Positions 7,211 to 14,704 of a stretch of 14,704 bases of DNA are shown here, in pieces. Location of the stretch: positions 1 through 14,704 of the forward strand of contig JAUUZS010000031.1 in the NCBI GenBank assembly GCA_030589835.1, read 5' to 3'. Both the position numbers and the translations under genes were made by a program. Positions within the stretch are counted from its first letter, which is position 1. Each line of letters opens with the position of its first letter. Below the pieces are notes generated by a model, which saw only the letters and a list, made by a program, of their open reading frames with translations, made no database searches and was not told the origin of the DNA. The stretch is from Cyclobacteriaceae bacterium (lineage in GTDB: Bacteria > Bacteroidota > Bacteroidia > Cytophagales > Cyclobacteriaceae).

Positions 7211-7700
7211 GCACCTTTTCAATATTTCATTCTTCCTACACGTCCTTTGTGAATCCTTTGCGTTTTTTGTGTGAACCTTTTTAAGATATCAACACGTTGA
7301 AAAAACGCGGTACAACCCTCATCAATACAACTAAGAAAAAGAATGAAAATATCTATGTTCAATTAGGTGAAAATAGCACAAACTACCGAACGATAGTGAG
7401 GTTTAGTTCAACATCGTATATGCTGCAATGCCAATTCGTGGCATCAAAGTTCTAGTAAAATTTATCAAGCTAGTCTGCAATATTTATTTGTCGCCGCATG
7501 ACATGAAGGTGGCCGAAAACTAAAAATACTTTTGCAGTGTGCTCGTTGCTCCCTTGCCGGGGAGGCAGGGAAAGGAAGTCTGCAATTTGAATCTTCGCAA
7601 ATTTTGCTATTTTTATATCAGTAAGAAAGCAAGCTGCCCGCAACAATCACGTAGGGTTGCATGTAAGTGCTGAGAAAATTTTGATAAGAATGAAGTAGAA
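7211..7700. other. 490-bp gene-free region with short repeats and hairpins
   Basis: I find no convincing gene. From left to right it holds: a run of related short words CCTTTGTG / CCTTTGCG / TTTTGTGTG at about 7243-7274; a 52-codon frame from TTG 7297 to TAG 7455 with a lysine-rich start and no recognised family; an ATGCCA/TGGCAT hairpin (7428-7444, 5-nt loop); the exact -7 element TACTTTTG (7527-7534); a GC-rich hairpin at 7551-7570 (CCC and TGCC pairing with GGCA and GGG); and TTTG (7586-7589) placed 18 nt before TATTTTTA (7608-7615), a second promoter candidate. The distal part probably forms the leader of the gene at 7701. Confidence 0.5.
7527..7534 (+). promoter_or_regulatory. Candidate Bacteroidota -7 element (TACTTTTG)
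   Basis: TACTTTTG matches TAnnTTTG exactly, in the context ATACTTTTGCAG. No good -33 TTTG is seen upstream. If used, it would give a leader of about 160 nt before the ATG at 7701, including the GC-rich hairpin at 7551-7570, or it could drive a short non-coding transcript. Confidence 0.4.
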
Positions 7701-8231
7701 ATGAAAATTAAAGTGACCTGTTTGTTCCTTTTCATCCTGCCTCTAATGACTATGTCATTTGTATTCGGTCAGTCAAGCGAATGGCCTGAGAATTTTAATT
7801 CCAGGGCAAAAAATTCATTTCTTGTCAATCTGTTTGGTGATGCAACTACAGTTTCAGCCAATTACGAACGGATTTTTATGCTTAATCCGTACATGATGCT
7901 CTCTTCCAAAGTTGGAATTGGCTATAGAATTGAGACTGACATAATTGTCGTTATTCCGGTATCAGACCATTATCTTACCCTTCCATTTCACCTGACGGCA
8001 GCTGTTGGATACAAAAAGCATTTTTTTGAGATTGGACCCGGAATGACCTTTGATCTCGCTGCTTCAAAAGATAGTTATTATGGGAAACAGAAATTCGTTT
8101 ACACTATTGCAGGGTACAGATTTCAACCTTTCGATTCAGGAAGAACCCAGATTAGGATTTATGCTCTATTCGAGAAAAAACCTGGTTTACGCATGTTTCC
8201 TATGGGCATCAGTTTTGGACAACTATTTTGA
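7701..8231 (+). CDS. Small secreted, probable outer-membrane beta-barrel protein of unknown function
   Basis: I do not recognise a named family. The 176-residue product has a clear signal peptide (MKIKVTCLFLFILPLMTMSFVFG, likely cleaved before Q24). The mature part alternates short amphipathic strands: SFLVNLFGDATTVSANYERIF, then MMLSSKVGIGYRI, LTLPFHLTAAVGYKKHFFEIGPG and KFVYTIAGYRFQ. It ends MGISFGQLF with a C-terminal aromatic. That pattern, especially the SANYERIF...KVGIGY opening and terminal Phe, is common in small Bacteroidota outer-membrane barrels of about eight strands. The ATG at 7701 is the only start that leaves an intact signal peptide. It appears to be a single-gene unit; its neighbours (nrf operon behind a terminator, tsaB 346 nt ahead) say nothing about its role. 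Barrel assignment is inference from strand pattern. Confidence 0.7.
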   Translation: MKIKVTCLFLFILPLMTMSFVFGQSSEWPENFNSRAKNSFLVNLFGDATTVSANYERIFMLNPYMMLSSKVGIGYRIETDIIVVIPVSDHYLTLPFHLTAAVGYKKHFFEIGPGMTFDLAASKDSYYGKQKFVYTIAGYRFQPFDSGRTQIRIYALFEKKPGLRMFPMGISFGQLF

Positions 8232-8577
8232 TCAAAACAAAAAGGTGTCTACACAGTGGAAAATTAATTCAGCAATATGATTTGTTATCGGTATGTCAAC
8301 AACAAACATAAATTATTAGGCAACAGCTTGTTGATCACAAACCTATTAAGGAATTGTTATTTCGTATCAATTCCTAAAAGCAATACATACACATTACATT
8401 TTATGTAGAATCATATGCTTAAGTTTATAGTTGGTTTTTCTTTGTAATTTTAGCCTCGGAAGTTTTAGTGAGCGCTATTATCGAAGGCCGATATTAGTTC
8501 TATAGAATAATACTGAGTTTCAATAATCAGGTTTAACAATTCACTCGAAAGGATTTATAATAATAAGAAAAATAAAG
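8232..8577. other. 346-bp spacer with two inverted repeats before tsaB
   Basis: No gene is seen. CAACA-GCT-TGTTG (8321-8333) is a short perfect inverted repeat. AGGAATTG (8349-8356) and CAATTCCT (8368-8375) form a perfect 8-bp stem with an 11-nt loop; neither side has a T-run, so it is not an ordinary intrinsic terminator. TAATTTTA (8445-8452) is a near match to the -7 consensus and could start the tsaB transcript, giving a leader of about 120 nt. Confidence 0.45.
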
Positions 8578-9270
8578 ATGGCATTAATATTAAGCATAGA
8601 AACAAGTACCCTAACCTCTTCCATTGCCATTCATGAAGATGGGCGTCTTATTTCATCTCAGCACCTGCATATAGACAAATCACATTCTGCCTACCTTGCC
8701 CCTTCGATAAAATATTTGTTTGAAACCTGTGGCTTGAAAATAGATGCTATTGACGCAGTGGCCATATCGAAAGGCCCCGGGTCCTACACGGGATTGAGGA
8801 TTGGAACATCTTCAGCCAAAGGAATTTGTTATGCACTGGAGGCCAAATTAATCGCTATAAATACGCTGGAAGCTATGGCCTATGGGATAGCTAAAAATCA
8901 GTACGAAGAAGTACTGATCTGCCCTATGATTGATGCCAGAAGGATGGAGGTCTATTGTTTGGTAGCGCGACATGATATGTCCATTATAAAACCCACCGAG
9001 GCTAAAGTCATTGACGAATCCTCCTTTTCAAATTTACTATCTGACCATAAAATAATTTATGCCGGCAATGGGGCATTGAAGTGCAAACCCATGCTTGACT
9101 ATTCTGACAACGCTATTTTCATTGAAGACATTCATCCCTCTGCCGAACATATAGGTAGCCTGGCATGGCAGGCATATCAACAAAATAAATTTGAAGACCT
9201 GGCTTATTTCGAGCCTTATTACCTCAAAGATTTTATCGCAAAAAAACCTTCCGCTAAGAAGTTAGTTTAA
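8578..9270 (+). CDS. tsaB: TsaB, tRNA threonylcarbamoyladenosine (t6A) biosynthesis protein
   Basis: The 230-residue protein shows the TsaB N-terminal ASKHA-fold features: LILSIETSTLTSSIAI (residues 3-18), KSHSAYLAPSIKYLF (34-48) and the diagnostic KGPGSYTGLRIGTSSAKG (65-82), followed by AINTLEAMAYG. TsaB is a non-catalytic paralogue of TsaD; with TsaD and TsaE it forms the cytoplasmic complex that places threonylcarbamoyl on A37 of ANN-decoding tRNAs. Length fits the family. The ATG at 8578 gives the normal short lead-in to the first strand. It is monocistronic or paired loosely with the DUF2480 gene 159 nt downstream. TsaD and TsaE are not in the window. Confidence 0.95.
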   Translation: MALILSIETSTLTSSIAIHEDGRLISSQHLHIDKSHSAYLAPSIKYLFETCGLKIDAIDAVAISKGPGSYTGLRIGTSSAKGICYALEAKLIAINTLEAMAYGIAKNQYEEVLICPMIDARRMEVYCLVARHDMSIIKPTEAKVIDESSFSNLLSDHKIIYAGNGALKCKPMLDYSDNAIFIEDIHPSAEHIGSLAWQAYQQNKFEDLAYFEPYYLKDFIAKKPSAKKLV

Positions 9271-9429
9271 TGATGGAATGAGAGAATGATTCATTGAAAA
9301 AAATTCCTTTCGTATTGTTCCTTTTCTGTTTTATGGAAATTGAATATTATTTTTATCATTGGTGTGTTTGTTTCAATTGAAAAGGTTACCACTGCAATTA
9401 TTAAGGAGTTATTAAAATAAGAATAGAAA

Positions 9430-9939
9430 GTGGAAGAAGAAATCATAAATCGCGTTGCAAAAAGTTCAATCGTCACGATAAACCTAGAGGATCTGTATGT
9501 GCCTGGAGCACGAGCTGTTTTTGACCTGAAAGACCATTTATTCCAGGGTATAATATTAAAAGAAAAAGAGTTCAGGGATTTTTTAAAATCAACTGACTGG
9601 TCGGCCTATCAGGATAAGCATGTGGCTATTTTTTGTTCTGTTGACGCCATCATACCTACCTGGGCATACATGCTTTTGGCAGTGCACATCGAACCAAAAG
9701 CCAAAACAATGGTGTATGGCGATTTATCTGTTTTAGAAGATGAATTATTTAAACGAGCTATAAAAATCCTAAATCCCAAGGATTATAAAGATAAAAAAGT
9801 AGTGATTAAAGGATGTGGAAAGATCGATGTTCCCACCTCTGCCTACGTTGAGCTCACCAGATTATTGAGGCCATACGCTTCGAGTATTATGTATGGTGAG
9901 CCTTGCAGTACCGTTCCGATTTACAAGCAAGAAAAGTAA
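9430..9939 (+). CDS. DUF2480 family protein
   Basis: The 169-residue product matches what I know of DUF2480, a Bacteroidota family without a defined function. Recognisable blocks are FDLKDHLFQGIILKEKEFR (31-49), CSVDAIIPTWAYMLLA (69-84), KKVVIKGCGKIDVPTSAYVE (122-141) and the end SSIMYGEPCSTVPIYK (151-166). No signal peptide or membrane helix is seen, so it should be cytoplasmic. Conserved cysteines at 69, 129 and 159 could point to metal or redox chemistry, but that is speculation. The start is GTG at 9430: an in-frame TAG at 9424-9426 forbids extension, and the first conserved residues follow directly. An AAGGAG at 9403-9408 is too far upstream to serve as its ribosome site. Confidence 0.9.
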   Translation: MEEEIINRVAKSSIVTINLEDLYVPGARAVFDLKDHLFQGIILKEKEFRDFLKSTDWSAYQDKHVAIFCSVDAIIPTWAYMLLAVHIEPKAKTMVYGDLSVLEDELFKRAIKILNPKDYKDKKVVIKGCGKIDVPTSAYVELTRLLRPYASSIMYGEPCSTVPIYKQEK

Positions 9940-10359
9940 AAATAATGGAGTTGGTCGAAGTTTTTTCCACGATGTATTCTCATTTTATATTCAACCTCAA
10001 ATAGCGATTGATGTGGAAATACATGTTACTTATTAATTCAGAAATTTCACACCAAAAAAGGCACCTTTTTAGCAGATCGTATTGGGGTGAAATAGGCCGA
10101 TTTTTATAAGTCAGTTAAATTTGCGTTCAAAAATGTCTTATCGCAAACGATTGCATTAAGAATTTTAAGTCTTTTTATTGATTATTGTAAAAAACATAGT
10201 TAATATGCATACCATAATACTTGAATATTATTCAGACCTAATCATCAGCCGGTACCCAACTTTAATTCATACATATCACCGTGCCTTGATATTATAGGAA
10301 TTGAATCGCATTCAATTGTTGTACCTAGTTAATATATGTTTAACCCTAATTAATTTATT
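9940..10359. other. 420-bp spacer / leader upstream of the susCD pair
   Basis: No gene is visible. AAAAAGG-CA-CCTTTTT (10055-10070) is a perfect palindrome with a 2-nt centre, which may be an operator or a weak terminator for the DUF2480 gene. TAAATTTG (10116-10123) matches the -7 consensus exactly. The remaining 236 nt to the SusC start codon are AT-rich and lack an open frame of note, consistent with a long 5' leader. Confidence 0.45.
10116..10123 (+). promoter_or_regulatory. Candidate Bacteroidota -7 element (TAAATTTG) for susCD
   Basis: TAAATTTG matches TAnnTTTG exactly; no TTTG is found at the -33 position. It lies 236 nt before the SusC start codon, so use of this site implies a long untranslated leader. 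It could be a chance match. Confidence 0.35.
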
Positions 10360-13308
10360 ATGCGTAATTTTCTACTCATTACGATGATTATGCTTTTTGC
10401 TGTGTCCTTATCATTTGGCCAGGAAAAAGTTGTTACCGGAACGGTAACAGAAGCAGACACCGGAGAAGGGATTCCCGGAGCAAATGTTGTGGTAAAAGGC
10501 ACTACAACAGGTACAGTTACTGACTTCGATGGTAAGTATTCGCTTACTTTTTCAGAAGAAAATGCTGTTTTACTATTTTCATTTGTGGGATTTGTTTCCC
10601 ATGAAGTTGAAATTGGCAATCAATCTATGATCGATGTAAGTCTAACAGCCGACGTTACAGCGCTCTCTGAAGTTGTGGTTGTCGGGTACGGTACCCAGGA
10701 AAAGAAAGAAATCACTTCGGCTGTTGCAAGTGTGAAAGAAGAGGATTTTAACGTAGGTAATGTGCAAAATCCTGCTCAGTTGATCCAGGGAAAAGTAGCC
10801 GGACTTACCATTACCAGAGCTGGTGGCAATCCTAATGGCGGATTCGATATTCGTTTAAGAGGATTATCTACTTTGGGCGCGAGTACTCAGCCATTGGTGG
10901 TTATCGATGGAGTTATTGGTGCTTCACTCGACAATGTGGATCCCAACGACATTGCTTCAATTGATGTCTTGAAAGATGGATCAGCGGCTGCTATTTATGG
11001 AACAAGGGGTTCCAGCGGTGTAATCCTTGTCACCACAAAAGGCGGAAAAGAAGGCGTGATGCGAGTAGATTACAATGGTTCTATCATTGCAGAATCTCCT
11101 TATCGTTTTCAGCCTGTATTGGATGCCAGCCAATGGCGACAACTCTCAAGCGAAATCGGTTTAGGTCAGGATTATGGCGCAAGCACAAACTGGTTTGAAG
11201 AAATCACTCAGACTGGAATTAGCCAGGTGCATAACGTGGCAGTATCCGGTGGAAGCAAAAGTACTACCTATAGAATGTCACTAAACTTTAGGGATATTGA
11301 AGGAATTGCGTTGAAAACCGGCAATCAAACGATTAATACCCGTATGAACCTGACTCATAAAGCCCTTAACAACCGGCTTACTTTGACTATGAATATGGGT
11401 GCTTCGTGGAGAAAGGCTGATTATGGTCAGTCTGATGCCTTCAAGTTTGCGACTATTTACAATCCTACGGCTCCAGTTAGGGACGATGATCCCGCATATG
11501 ATATCTATGGTGGTTTTTTCGAACTCGTACAGTTTGACTATAAAAACCCTGTAGCCATTCTCGAGCAGAACATCAATGATGGCAAAGATAATAGAGTGAA
11601 CATCGCAGCAAAAGCTGCTTATGAAGTCATTGACAATCTGATATTTGATGTCGCCTACTCTATTCAAACAGAAAGTTTCCTAAGAGGTTCCTACAATTCC
11701 AAGCAGTCTTTTTGGGGTGGAATGGATAGAAATGGAAATGCATCAAGAAGTATTGATGATGCATTCAACCAACTATTTGAATCAACATTGAGATGGAATG
11801 GAGATTTGAGTAATGGTAGCATTGAAGCTGTAGGAGGTTATTCTTATCAGGAATTTATTTATGAAGGATTCAATGCCCGTGGCGGAGATTTTATCACTGA
11901 CCAATTTACTTATAACAATTTATCCGGTGCATCTGAATTTCCTGCTGGGCTGGGCGATATAGGAAGTTATAAAAATTCAAACATGATCAGTGCCTTTTTT
12001 GGAAGGGTAAACTTTAACTGGAATGGCACCTATTTCTTATCTGCCAGTGGGCGATATGAAGGTTCCAGCCGTTTCGGAGAGAACAATAAATGGGGTTTCT
12101 TCCCAGGAATAAGTGGTGGTGTTGAACTTGCCAATTATATCAATAGTGCTTCAATAACTAACCTTAAGCTAAGAGCTTCATATGGTGTGACGGGAAACAA
12201 CCTTCCTCATAGCTTACTTTCTATTGAGCGATATGGACCTGGATCTAGTTTTTTCTATAACGGTGGATATGTACCGGGATATGGCCCGGTAAGTAATGCC
12301 AATCCAGACCTGAGATGGGAGAAGAAAGCGGAATTCAACCTTGGTGTTGATTACGCTCTGCTAAACGATAAGATATATGGTTCTGCTGAGTATTACTCAC
12401 GTGAAACCAATGATTTATTGCAGGAGTTTGCAGTTCCAGTTCCACCAAATCTTTTTGACAGAACATGGACCAATGTTGGCACACTTAAAAATTCTGGTAT
12501 AGAATTGTTATTAAATTGGAGAGCAGTCAGTACTGCAAACTTCACCTATACACCAACCCTTACGTTTACGAACTATCTTAAAAATGATATCGTGAGTCTT
12601 TCTGATTCCGTAAATGGATTTGAATATGGCATCAGGGATATTGCCAATATGGGATCTCCAGGTCAGAATAATACGCCTACTATCCGGGTTCAGGAAGGAT
12701 GGCCAATCGGGCAAATGTGGGGACTTGTGTATGATGGTATTTCACCAACTGGTGATTGGATGCACGTAGATTTGAATGAAGATGGTCAAATTGATAACCT
12801 GGATAGAACTGTAATAGGAAATGGAATGCCAAGCGTAGAATTGGGTTGGGCAAACAACTTTACATACGGCAACTGGGATGCGAGCATTTTTTTCAGAGGG
12901 ATATTTGGTCATGACATTATTAACCAAAACACTGGATTTTACGCAGTTCCTAATGTAATCGTCACCTACAATCCCAATGAAGCGGCCCTGGACATGAAAA
13001 ATGAGAACGGTACTTACCTCAATACTTCAGATGGAAAATTCTCAAGCTTGCATGTGGAAAAGGGTTCTTATTTTAAGCTTGATAACATGAGTGTAGGTTA
13101 CAATTTCAACCTTTCTTCAAATTCTGCCTTTAGCAAGATTCGCATGTACGGAACCGCAAACAATTTATTTGTGATCACGAAATACACAGGATCTGATCCT
13201 GAAGTTCGCTACACAGATGGTGGTAATGTACTTGCTCCCGGTATAGACAGAAGAAATACCTGGTTTTTGGCAAGATCATTTGCATTCGGTGTTAGCCTGG
13301 GATTCTAG
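10360..13308 (+). CDS. SusC/RagA-family TonB-dependent outer-membrane transporter
   Basis: The 982-residue protein has a signal peptide (residues 1-20, MRNFLLITMIMLFAVSLSFG). A carboxypeptidase-regulatory-like domain (about 25-99, VVTGTVTEADTGEGIPGANV) follows, then the SusC signature LSEVVVVGYGTQEKKE (102-117). Next come a plug domain with IRLRGLSTLGA and VLKDGSAAAIYGTRGSSGVI, and a long beta-barrel ending FAFGVSLGF. An acidic loop starting DLNEDGQIDNLD (about 804-815) is typical of the family and may bind calcium. It lacks an N-terminal STN signalling domain, so control through an anti-sigma factor is not indicated. With its SusD partner, encoded 19 nt downstream, it would import an oligosaccharide or peptide across the outer membrane using TonB energy. 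The ligand cannot be told from the sequence; no glycoside hydrolase is adjacent in the visible part. Confidence 0.96.
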   Translation: MRNFLLITMIMLFAVSLSFGQEKVVTGTVTEADTGEGIPGANVVVKGTTTGTVTDFDGKYSLTFSEENAVLLFSFVGFVSHEVEIGNQSMIDVSLTADVTALSEVVVVGYGTQEKKEITSAVASVKEEDFNVGNVQNPAQLIQGKVAGLTITRAGGNPNGGFDIRLRGLSTLGASTQPLVVIDGVIGASLDNVDPNDIASIDVLKDGSAAAIYGTRGSSGVILVTTKGGKEGVMRVDYNGSIIAESPYRFQPVLDASQWRQLSSEIGLGQDYGASTNWFEEITQTGISQVHNVAVSGGSKSTTYRMSLNFRDIEGIALKTGNQTINTRMNLTHKALNNRLTLTMNMGASWRKADYGQSDAFKFATIYNPTAPVRDDDPAYDIYGGFFELVQFDYKNPVAILEQNINDGKDNRVNIAAKAAYEVIDNLIFDVAYSIQTESFLRGSYNSKQSFWGGMDRNGNASRSIDDAFNQLFESTLRWNGDLSNGSIEAVGGYSYQEFIYEGFNARGGDFITDQFTYNNLSGASEFPAGLGDIGSYKNSNMISAFFGRVNFNWNGTYFLSASGRYEGSSRFGENNKWGFFPGISGGVELANYINSASITNLKLRASYGVTGNNLPHSLLSIERYGPGSSFFYNGGYVPGYGPVSNANPDLRWEKKAEFNLGVDYALLNDKIYGSAEYYSRETNDLLQEFAVPVPPNLFDRTWTNVGTLKNSGIELLLNWRAVSTANFTYTPTLTFTNYLKNDIVSLSDSVNGFEYGIRDIANMGSPGQNNTPTIRVQEGWPIGQMWGLVYDGISPTGDWMHVDLNEDGQIDNLDRTVIGNGMPSVELGWANNFTYGNWDASIFFRGIFGHDIINQNTGFYAVPNVIVTYNPNEAALDMKNENGTYLNTSDGKFSSLHVEKGSYFKLDNMSVGYNFNLSSNSAFSKIRMYGTANNLFVITKYTGSDPEVRYTDGGNVLAPGIDRRNTWFLARSFAFGVSLGF

Positions 13309-13327
13309 TATAGGAAATTAAATAATA

Positions 13328-14704
13328 ATGAAAATGAAAAAAATTAAAATATTCACCAAAGTACTATTAGTCGGGTTGTTCATGATGGGTTTAAGCCAGT
13401 CATGTGTCAACCTTGACGAAGAGATATACAGCGAGGTGACCCCTGATAATTTCTTTCAGGATGAAGCTCAATTCATTTCTGCCCTTGGTAGTGCCTATAC
13501 AGGTATGTATAATTACGCAAGTGGTGGCCCGCTTTCATTGCAGGAAGTGTCAAGTGATGCCGTAGTCGTACCAACCCGCGGTCCGGACTGGGATGACGGA
13601 GGTCACTGGAGAAGAATACAACTTCACTCTTGGAACTTCGAAGATCCGGAAATCGGTGGAGTTTGGGGTTTTGCCTATGGAGGCGTGAGTACATGTAATA
13701 GATTGGTCTATACATTTGAAGGTTTAGTTGAGAACGGTACCGTAACAGCAGATTTTGCCGCTCCTTTTATTGCCGAACTGAAAGTGCTTAGAGGTTTTTA
13801 TTACTGGACTCTACTTGATGTATATGGAAATGTGCCCATCGTTACCAGATTCGATGATGACGATGCAACACCTCCAACAAAATCAAGAAAGGAAGTATAT
13901 GATTTTATTGTTAATTCTTTGGAAGAAGAAGTGCCTAAATTGTCAGAAAATGTTGATCTTACTACCTATGGTCGTATGTCAAAATGGGCAGGAAAAGCGC
14001 TTCTGGCAAAAATTTACCTCAATGCTGAGGTATATACCGGAACGGCTGAATGGGCCAAGGCACGCGATGCCTGCAATGACATCATCATATCAGGAAAATT
14101 TAACCTTGAGAACAATTACTTCTCAAACTTTAATGCCGATATAACCGGATCAAGTGAATTTATCTTCGCAATTCCTTACGATCAGGTATATGCCAGAGGA
14201 TTCAATCTTGTAATGAGGACATTGCACTATGGAATGCAACAGACGTATAACCTGACTGCTCAGCCTTGGAATGGATTCTGTTCGCTGGAGGAATTTTATA
14301 ATTCTTTCGATGATGATGACCTAAGGAAAGGTGATCCCGGCACATTGGATGGCCCTTATACAGGAAGAGGTAATTTTATTGTTGGATATCAGTACCAGGC
14401 AAATGGTGATTTGGTAACAGACGATGGTTTTGAGGCCGGCGATCCTGACGGAGCTCCACTAAACCTCATGCCTGTTGTAAACGAACTCGGTCCTGTTGCG
14501 CTGAAGCAAGCCGGTGCAAGAATCGGTAAATGGGAATTTGCGATGGGAGGAACTGACAATATGAGCAATGACTATGGTGTATTTCGTTATGCAGATGTAC
14601 TGCTTATGAAAGGCGAAGCGCTTTGGAGATTATCAGATAACGCTACTGACGCTGAAGCACTCGCATTGGTTAACCAGGTTAGATCTACTCATGGAGGAGC
14701 GAAA
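13328..14704 (+). CDS. SusD/RagB-family nutrient-binding lipoprotein; cut by window edge
   Basis: From ATG 13328 the frame is open to the last base (459 codons). The N-terminus is a lipoprotein signal (MKMKKIKIFTKVLLVGLFMM, then GLSQSC) with the lipidated cysteine at C26. Acidic residues follow (CVNLDEE), as in surface-exposed Bacteroidota lipoproteins. SusD features are FFQDEAQFISALGSAYTGMY near the N-terminus, the TPR segment with SRKEVYDFIVNSLEEEVPKL, the GRMSKWAGKALLAKIYLNAE motif, and FRYADVLLMKGEALWRL near the right edge. The last visible residues (ALVNQVRSTHGG) match the region that precedes the final C-terminal part, so I infer that perhaps 50-100 residues are missing. SusD forms the lid of the SusC barrel and captures the ligand outside the cell. 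Co-transcription with susC is almost certain (19-nt gap). Confidence 0.95.
   Translation, partial: MKMKKIKIFTKVLLVGLFMMGLSQSCVNLDEEIYSEVTPDNFFQDEAQFISALGSAYTGMYNYASGGPLSLQEVSSDAVVVPTRGPDWDDGGHWRRIQLHSWNFEDPEIGGVWGFAYGGVSTCNRLVYTFEGLVENGTVTADFAAPFIAELKVLRGFYYWTLLDVYGNVPIVTRFDDDDATPPTKSRKEVYDFIVNSLEEEVPKLSENVDLTTYGRMSKWAGKALLAKIYLNAEVYTGTAEWAKARDACNDIIISGKFNLENNYFSNFNADITGSSEFIFAIPYDQVYARGFNLVMRTLHYGMQQTYNLTAQPWNGFCSLEEFYNSFDDDDLRKGDPGTLDGPYTGRGNFIVGYQYQANGDLVTDDGFEAGDPDGAPLNLMPVVNELGPVALKQAGARIGKWEFAMGGTDNMSNDYGVFRYADVLLMKGEALWRLSDNATDAEALALVNQVRSTHGGAK

Noticed and set aside
7297..7455. 52-codon plus-strand frame from TTG (LKKRGTTLINTTKKKNENIY...)
   Set aside because: No ATG, no ribosome site, no recognised family, and it contains a hairpin near its end. 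It is mentioned in the spacer entry but is not supported as a gene.
7551..7570. Intrinsic terminator at the GC-rich hairpin
   Set aside because: The stem is bulged and followed by AAAGGAAG with no T-run, so it does not look like a terminator on the plus strand.
13815..14144. 109-codon plus-strand frame
   Set aside because: It is a shifted-frame shadow inside the SusD gene, which reads through without interruption.
1..14704. One polysaccharide-utilisation locus joining GH51 and SusCD
   Set aside because: They are about 9 kb apart on opposite strands with nrf, tsaB and DUF2480 genes between them, so a common locus is not supported.

Overview
The window looks like a chromosomal segment of a Bacteroidota (Bacteroidetes) bacterium. 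The evidence is a SusC/SusD-type outer-membrane pair, a DUF2480 protein (a family I know mainly from this phylum), several exact copies of the phylum's TAnnTTTG -7 promoter element, few Shine-Dalgarno sequences and AT-rich spacers. I cannot place it to genus.

Layout. (1) 1-1449, minus strand: a secreted GH51 alpha-L-arabinofuranosidase, missing only its C-terminal end at the window edge. (2) 1642-2643, plus: an extended SDR / NAD-dependent epimerase-like protein, divergent from the GH51 gene. (3) 2650-2838: a degenerate tandem array of nine 21-bp units filling the convergent spacer between the SDR gene and (4) a small DUF393 (DCC family) thiol-disulfide oxidoreductase-like gene on the minus strand (2856-3239, probable TTG start). 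(5) 3696-7156, plus: a three-gene respiratory operon of an alginate-export-like outer-membrane barrel, NrfH (tetraheme quinol dehydrogenase) and NrfA (pentaheme ammonia-forming nitrite reductase with the CxxCK active-site heme). It is preceded by an 18-nt FNR/CRP-type palindrome and closed by a strong intrinsic terminator. (6) 7211-7700: a gene-free stretch with short repeats, small hairpins and a good -7 element. (7) 7701-8231: a small secreted, probably beta-barrel protein of unknown function. (8) 8578-9270 tsaB and 9430-9939 DUF2480, both plus. (9) 10360 to the end: a SusC-like TonB-dependent transporter followed 19 nt later by a SusD-like lipoprotein that runs off the right edge.

How the genes work together. 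NrfH takes electrons from menaquinol and passes them to NrfA, which reduces nitrite to ammonium in the periplasm; the barrel protein could be the outer-membrane pore for the pathway, but that is inference. The palindrome suggests control by an anaerobiosis- or nitrogen-oxide-sensing Crp/Fnr protein. SusC and SusD would form a lidded outer-membrane importer for a glycan or other oligomer. The GH51 enzyme lies about 9 kb away on the other strand, so nothing here ties it to that SusCD pair.

I see no phage, insertion sequence, CRISPR array, tRNA or rRNA. I do not see a clearly new multi-gene system. The least-explained structures are the 21-bp array at 2650-2838, the FNR-like site at 3489-3506, and the gene-free leaders at 7211-7700 and 9940-10359.
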